Part shown: positions 59,705-64,000 of the stretch, one piece after another
How positions within the stretch are numbered: the first letter of the stretch is position 1
Layout: each line of letters begins with the position of its first letter
Assembly: GCA_965228015.1 (NCBI GenBank)
Contig: OZ245787.1
Location: 682,001 to 746,000 of the forward strand
Reading direction: 5' to 3'
DNA length: 64,000 nt
Origin: SKKY01 sp965228015
GTDB taxonomy: Bacteria > Bacillota > Peptococcia > Peptococcales > SKKY01
Position numbers and translations under genes: made by a program
Notes under the pieces: model-generated
Database searches by the model: none
Told to the model about the DNA's origin: nothing
The model's input: the letters and a program-made list of their open reading frames with translations, nothing else

Positions 59705-60541
59705 ATGAGGAAAATGATAACAAAGTTTGTTCAATTTATAAAATTATTAATTCTTAGAATAATAAAAAATGATGTCCCGGGAACAAGTGCCCAAATGTCT
59801 TATTATTTGGTAATGGCCTTTTTCCCTTTTATTATATTTTTAATTACCACCCTTTCTTATTTAAATTTATTTGAATATTCTCTGCCAAATTTCTTAGCAA
59901 GAATATTGCCAGCTAATACGGCAAATTTTCTTATTGATATAATTGATGAATTACTTCAGGCAAGGAGCGGTTCTTTATTATCTGTAAGTATGCTTAGTAC
60001 CATTTTTTTGCTTCAAAAGGAGTTAACGCAATAATTCTTGGTATAAACAGGTCATTTTTAGTAACAGAAAACCGTGGTTTTATTAAGAAAACTGCTATTT
60101 CCTTTATTTTTACTATTTTATTTGCCTTATCAATAAATTTTTTTGTTCATTTTTATTATTATGGGACAGGTAATTACCCAGTTGATTGTAGATATTTTGG
60201 GAATAACAAATTTTTCTGCCCAGCTTTGGAGTTTAATTCGTGTTGGAATTACCCTGGAATTCATTTTTTTAGTTGTCTTCTTTGTATATATGTATTTCCC
60301 GAATCTTAAACCAAGATTAAAATTAAAAGATGTTATCTGGGGAAGTATGTTTTCAACTGCTTTTTGGTTAATCAGTTCTTTCTTATTTGCATTTTATGTA
60401 AATAATTTTTCAAACTATACTTTAATATACGGAAGTATTGCGGGAATAATTGTTTTTCTTCTGTGGCTTTTTATTTCAAGCATTATTCTTCTTACTGGCG
60501 CTGAAATTAATGCCCTTTTAAAAACTATGAATAACAGGTGA
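59705..60541 (+). pseudogene. YihY/UPF0761 family membrane protein, frameshifted
   Basis: YihY (BrkB-like) inner-membrane protein of about 279 codons with six membrane segments. ATG at 59705 follows GGAGG. The motif GTSAQMSYYLVMAFFPFIIF and the C-terminal YTLIYGSIAGIIVFLLWLFI with TGAEIN match the family. Shifts near 60010 (in a T6 run, before ASKGVNAIILGIN) and near 60140 (after LSINFF) split it. Old claims of RNase activity for the family are not supported; function unknown. The cls gene follows by 4 bases. Confidence 0.88.
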
Positions 60542-60545
60542 TTTT

Positions 60546-61993
60546 ATGTTAGAAAATTTTCTTACGAATTATAGCTATATTTATATAGTAAATTTCTTTT
60601 TAGCAATGATTATATTTTTTCTTGAGAAAAAAACCCATCTGCAACTCTGGCCTGGTTGTTAACCTTATTATTTATCCCGGGTCTTGGCTTTTTTTTCTAT
60701 ATAATGTTATCTCAAAATATGGCAAGACGTAAAATTTTTAAACTAAAAATTACTGAAAGCCGGGTCCAGGAAAAGTTATTAAATGATCAGTTAAAAAAAC
60801 TTGATGAAAAAACTCTAAGTTTTAATGATGAAAAGAATATTGTCTATAAACCTATAATAAGAATGCACCTGTTAAACAGCTCTGCCTATTTTTCTCAAAA
60901 TAATGATGTTCAAATATTCTCCGATGGCAGAAATAAATTCCACGACTTACTATCAGAAATTGAAAAAGCCCGAGATCATATTCATATTATGTATTACATT
61001 TTCAGAAAAGATTCTTTAGGTGAAAAAATCCTTGAAGCCTTAAAAAAGAAGTCTGAAGAAGGAGTCCAGGTTAGGTTATTAATTGATTCCGTAGGAAGCC
61101 GGGAACTAGATGAAAAATATTTAGATAGTTTTACAAATCAAAATTTTAAATACGCATACTTTTTTAAAACTAAATTTAAAGTCATTAACTTTAAATTAAA
61201 TTATAGAAATCACAGGAAACTTGCCATTATTGATGGCCAGATTGGCTATATTGGCGGATTTAATTTAGGAAATGAATACTTAGGGGAAAACGATACCTTT
61301 GGATATTGGAGGGATACCCATTTAAAAATCAGAGGAACCGCTGTTCACAGCATACAAATTCGCTTTCTATTAGATTGGCGAAATGCATCAAAAGAAGATA
61401 TAACAATCGCAAAATGGTTCCTGCCTGAACCTTCTGTAATTGGAAATACCGGTGTGCAAACAGTATCCAGCGGGCCTGATTCAAAGCATGAGCAAATAAA
61501 GCAAGGTTATATAAAAATGATAAACCAGGCAGAAAAATCAATTTATATTCAGACTCCGTATTTTATACCCGATGAAAGTATTATGGAAGCTTTAAGAATA
61601 GCTATCGCCTCCGGTGTTGAGGTAAATCTGATGATTCCAAATAAACCTGATCATCCCTTTGTTTACTGGGCTACTTATTCTTATGCCGGGGAACTTTTAA
61701 GGTCCGGGGGTAAGGTGTTTACCTATGAACAAGGTTTTTTACATGCAAAAACAATTGTGGTAGATGAAAAAATTGCCTCTGTTGGTACCGCTAATTTTGA
61801 TGTGAGAAGTTTTAAATTAAACTTTGAGGTTAATGCTTTTATATATTCGGAAGAAATAGCAAAATCATTAACACAGGATTTCAAAAACGATACGGTTCTC
61901 TCATATGAATTAACCAGAGATGCCTACTACGACCGTCCTACAATAATTAAATTTAAAGAGTCAATTGCCCGGTTGTTTTCACCAATATTATGA
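60546..61993 (+). pseudogene. cls: Cardiolipin synthase (phospholipase D family), one frameshift
   Basis: Membrane phospholipase-D-type cardiolipin synthase of about 482 codons. Two N-terminal helices start from the ATG at 60546, but an A lost near 60635 shifts the frame before NPSATLAWLLTLL. The catalytic part is clean: first HKD motif NHRKLAIIDGQIGYIGG (about residue 220) and second LHAKTIVVDEKIASVGTANFD split around residue 400. SYELTRDAYYDRP near the end is typical. It makes cardiolipin from phosphatidylglycerol. Cotranscription with yihY is likely. Confidence 0.92.
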
Positions 61994-61997
61994 TTAT

Positions 61998-62036
61998 AAA
62001 AAGAAGGTCCTAATTATTATTAAGGCCTTCTTTTTA
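61998..62036. terminator. Bidirectional terminator between cls and the CoA hydrolase gene
   Basis: AAAGAAGGTCCT and AAGGCCTTCTTT pair around an AT-rich loop of about 10 bases, with A and T runs outside. Confidence 0.8.
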
Positions 62037-63057
62037 TGAAAAATTTTTCTACCAGTTCTTCAGAAATATCTTCTGGTTCCTTGCACTTCCAATCTGCGCC
62101 ATTTTTATCTACAAGAACGCTTCTTAATCCTTCAAAAAAATCAGGATTATCCATAAAATTCAAGCTTAATGTTACTTCCAAATCAAAAGACTCTTCTATT
62201 GAAAGTTCTTTTCCTCTTTTAAATTGTTCAAATATTATAAACTGGGAAAGCAATGATTTTTTTCTCATCTCTTGCAATGTCTCTAAAGCCCAGGTATCTC
62301 CTGAATCTGTTCCGGCTTTAAGTTTATTAATAATTTCTGTTACAGATTCTCCTGAAAAATATTCTAAAATTTTTCCCTGGTTTTCTTCCAGGTAAGAAAC
62401 CTTAGGAGATTGACGGTACTTTTCCAAGGAATTATCTACTTCCAGGTAAATATTTTCTCCTTTAACAGCAGAAATTTCTTTTATAATTTCCTCTAAGTCA
62501 GCAGGCTGTACTTTTATATCTGCGAAGCCAAGGAAAATAACGTCATCAGATGTTAGGAACTTGGCCAGAAAACTAATATATCTAGCCATTTCTTCTGGGA
62601 TTTGATTCATAAAAAAGGTTCCCCCAACATCTGGGAAAAATCCAATATTTACTTCAGGCATAGACCATTTTGTTTTTTCCGTTACGATTTTATGACTGGC
62701 ACCAAAAGATATTCCCACTCCACCACCCATTATTATTCCATCTAATAAAGCAACAATTGGTTTAGGATAATTTATTATTCTAAGATCCATTTCGTATTCA
62801 GAAGGGAAAAAATCCCTCGCTACTTCAACAGCTCTGTGTCTGTTGTCATAGTAAACTCTCATGTCCCCTCCAGCACAAAATCCTCTTGTTCCTGCTCCAT
62901 ACATAAGGATATGGGTAACAGAATCTTCTTTTTCCCATTCCTTAAGTTTTCCATCAATTTCCAAAATCATTTCATGAGTTAATGAGTTTATTTTATCCGG
63001 TCTGTTTAAAATAATGTGCCCTGATTTTCCATGTTCTTTTAAAATTACATCCTCCAT
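62020..63057 (-). CDS. Enoyl-CoA hydratase-fold protein, 3-hydroxyisobutyryl-CoA hydrolase type
   Basis: Crotonase-fold protein of 345 residues of the HIBCH group. RPDKINSLTHEM, the oxyanion-hole FCAGGDMRVYY (about residues 60-70), GIIMGGGVGISFGASHKIVTE (two parts), the catalytic MPEVNIGFFPDVGG with Glu and Asp, and a C-terminal LRSVLVDKNGADWK typical of HIBCH are present. The expected reaction is hydrolysis of 3-hydroxyisobutyryl-CoA or a related acyl-CoA. Its start overlaps the stop of the upstream aldehyde dehydrogenase. Intact. Confidence 0.9.
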   Translation of the reverse strand: MEDVILKEHGKSGHIILNRPDKINSLTHEMILEIDGKLKEWEKEDSVTHILMYGAGTRGFCAGGDMRVYYDNRHRAVEVARDFFPSEYEMDLRIINYPKPIVALLDGIIMGGGVGISFGASHKIVTEKTKWSMPEVNIGFFPDVGGTFFMNQIPEEMARYISFLAKFLTSDDVIFLGFADIKVQPADLEEIIKEISAVKGENIYLEVDNSLEKYRQSPKVSYLEENQGKILEYFSGESVTEIINKLKAGTDSGDTWALETLQEMRKKSLLSQFIIFEQFKRGKELSIEESFDLEVTLSLNFMDNPDFFEGLRSVLVDKNGADWKCKEPEDISEELVEKFFIKRRP

Positions 63058-64000
63058 TAAAATCTCCTTTCAAAGCAATTTTTTAGTTTACCCATATTTT
63101 TTTCATAGGGTGGATATCTTAAATCAAAATCCGGCTTGAAGCTTTCGGTGATAATACTTTTCTGGTGACTGAAGGTTTCAAAAGAGTACTTCCCGTGGTA
63201 CCTTCCTAAGCCGCTTTCTCCAACACCTCCGAAGGGCAGCTCCTCACTGGCTAAATGCAACATTGTATCGTTAATACAGCCTCCCCCAAAGGAAATTTCC
63301 TTAAGAATATAGTCAATTTCCTTTGTATCTTTTGTGAAAAGATACAAAGCTAAAGGCTTAGGCTGTTTTTTTATAACTCCGGCAATATCTTCTAAAGACT
63401 GGAATTCCAAGACTGAAAGAATTGGTCCGAAAATTTCTTCTTTTATTACAGAATACTCCCAGCCACTAAGCTCTAATAAGGTTGGCTCCATGTATTTCTC
63501 TTTAAGATCAAAATTTCCTCCATAAAGCACTTTACCATCCTTTAAAAATCCTGAAAGTCTTGATAAATGTTTTTCAGAAATTATTCTGCCGTAATCAGAG
63601 CTTTTTTTAGGATACTCTCCGTAAAAATCCCGAATACTTTTTATAATAAGCTTTATAAGTTCTTCTTTAACGTCTTTGTGGACATAAAGATAATCCGGGG
63701 CTACACATGTTTGGCCGCAATTTGTAAACTTTCCCCAGACCAGCCTTTTTGCAGTTATTTCCAGATCACTTGACTTAGATACTATTGCGGGGCTTTTTCC
63801 TCCAAGTTCCAGGGTAAGGGGGGTTAAATATTCCGCGGCAGCCTTCATAACTATTTCACCAACCTGAGTGCTTCCGGTGAAAAAGATATAATCAAATTTT
63901 CTTTCTAATAATTCTGTAGTTTCCGGAACCCCCCCTAACACAACCCTAACATGGTCTTCGGAAAAAGTTTCATTAATAATTTTTTTGTAAGTTCAGATGT
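63057..64000 (-). pseudogene. Aldehyde dehydrogenase (class 3-like), N-terminus outside window, one frameshift
   Basis: C-terminal two thirds of an NAD(P) aldehyde dehydrogenase of the fatty-aldehyde/class 3 type. Seen here: FFTGSTQVGE, the catalytic Glu in LELGGKSPAIV, the catalytic Cys in NCGQTCVAPDY, and the C-terminal SELPFGGVGESGLGRYHGKYSF region. Near 63980 a base seems lost in an A7 run (T-K-K-I-I), so the frame breaks just inside the window. It ends where the CoA hydrolase gene starts, suggesting one operon. Confidence 0.88.

Noticed and set aside
1..64000. Full genetic-code reassignment of UAA/UAG to glutamine
   Set aside because: Intact genes such as glnS and rbr end at UAA at the family's normal length, and tkt ends at UAG, so these codons terminate here. 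Only partial readthrough or mutation remains possible.

Overview
The window is low-GC DNA from an anaerobic, Gram-positive-type bacterium. Rubrerythrin, a 1-Cys peroxiredoxin, PerR, hybrid cluster protein with an Fnr-type HcpR regulator, a JAMM-extended HflX and a glutaminyl-tRNA synthetase point to the Firmicutes. Halanaerobiales or a related clostridial lineage is my best guess, but I cannot prove it from sequence alone. Most genes lie on the minus strand. I saw no rRNA, tRNA, CRISPR array or phage.

Layout. 1-5.6 kb: htpX-lemA, then a wrecked hcpR / ferredoxin / hcp nitrosative-stress module. 5.7-9.5 kb: copZ-copA, with copA split by an IS3-type element. 9.5-12.8 kb: an ATP-grasp/M20 fusion and an amidohydrolase, both frameshifted. 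12.9-15.3 kb: a clean oxidative-stress cluster (nitroreductase, perR, rubrerythrin, peroxiredoxin). 15.4-20.2 kb: a chemoreceptor broken by a stop and an IS, a Ca/Na exchanger, an ISLre2 element and a methylmalonyl-CoA epimerase with a PerR-like promoter. 20.2-28.6 kb: transporters and the overlapping fetA-fetB-lplA-lipA operon. 28.7-35.7 kb: small membrane genes, a second htpX and an amino-acid ABC transporter. 35.8-40.5 kb: purL and a divergent LysR gene. 40.6-44.3 kb: an aldo/keto reductase interrupted by ISLre2, itself interrupted by an IS3 element. 44.3-51.3 kb: corA, hsp20, aldehyde dehydrogenase, transketolase and a beta-lactamase-fold hydrolase. 51.4-53.7 kb: nested IS debris in a yitT gene. 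53.7-64 kb: nfo, hflX, a GGDEF gene, glnS, yihY, cls, and a CoA-ester hydrolase with an aldehyde dehydrogenase.

The dominant feature is damage. More than half of the non-IS genes carry at least one single-base frameshift, mostly a missing base in a homopolymer, or an in-frame stop. The stops are patterned: several UAA/UAG codons sit exactly where the family has, or plausibly has, glutamine, and UGA where arginine is plausible, as expected of C-to-T transitions. The same stops recur in every copy of two transposons, so those copies spread after acquiring them. Three explanations compete: real ongoing decay, uncorrected assembly error, and partial nonsense readthrough. UAA and UAG are also normal terminal stops here, so a full genetic-code change is excluded.

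Four insertion sequence families are present: IS3-A (three copies, 1254 bp), IS3-B (one full and one internally deleted copy), ISLre2 (two copies with 8-bp target duplications) and an ISL3-like remnant. They are nested and associated with deletions, showing repeated recent transposition.
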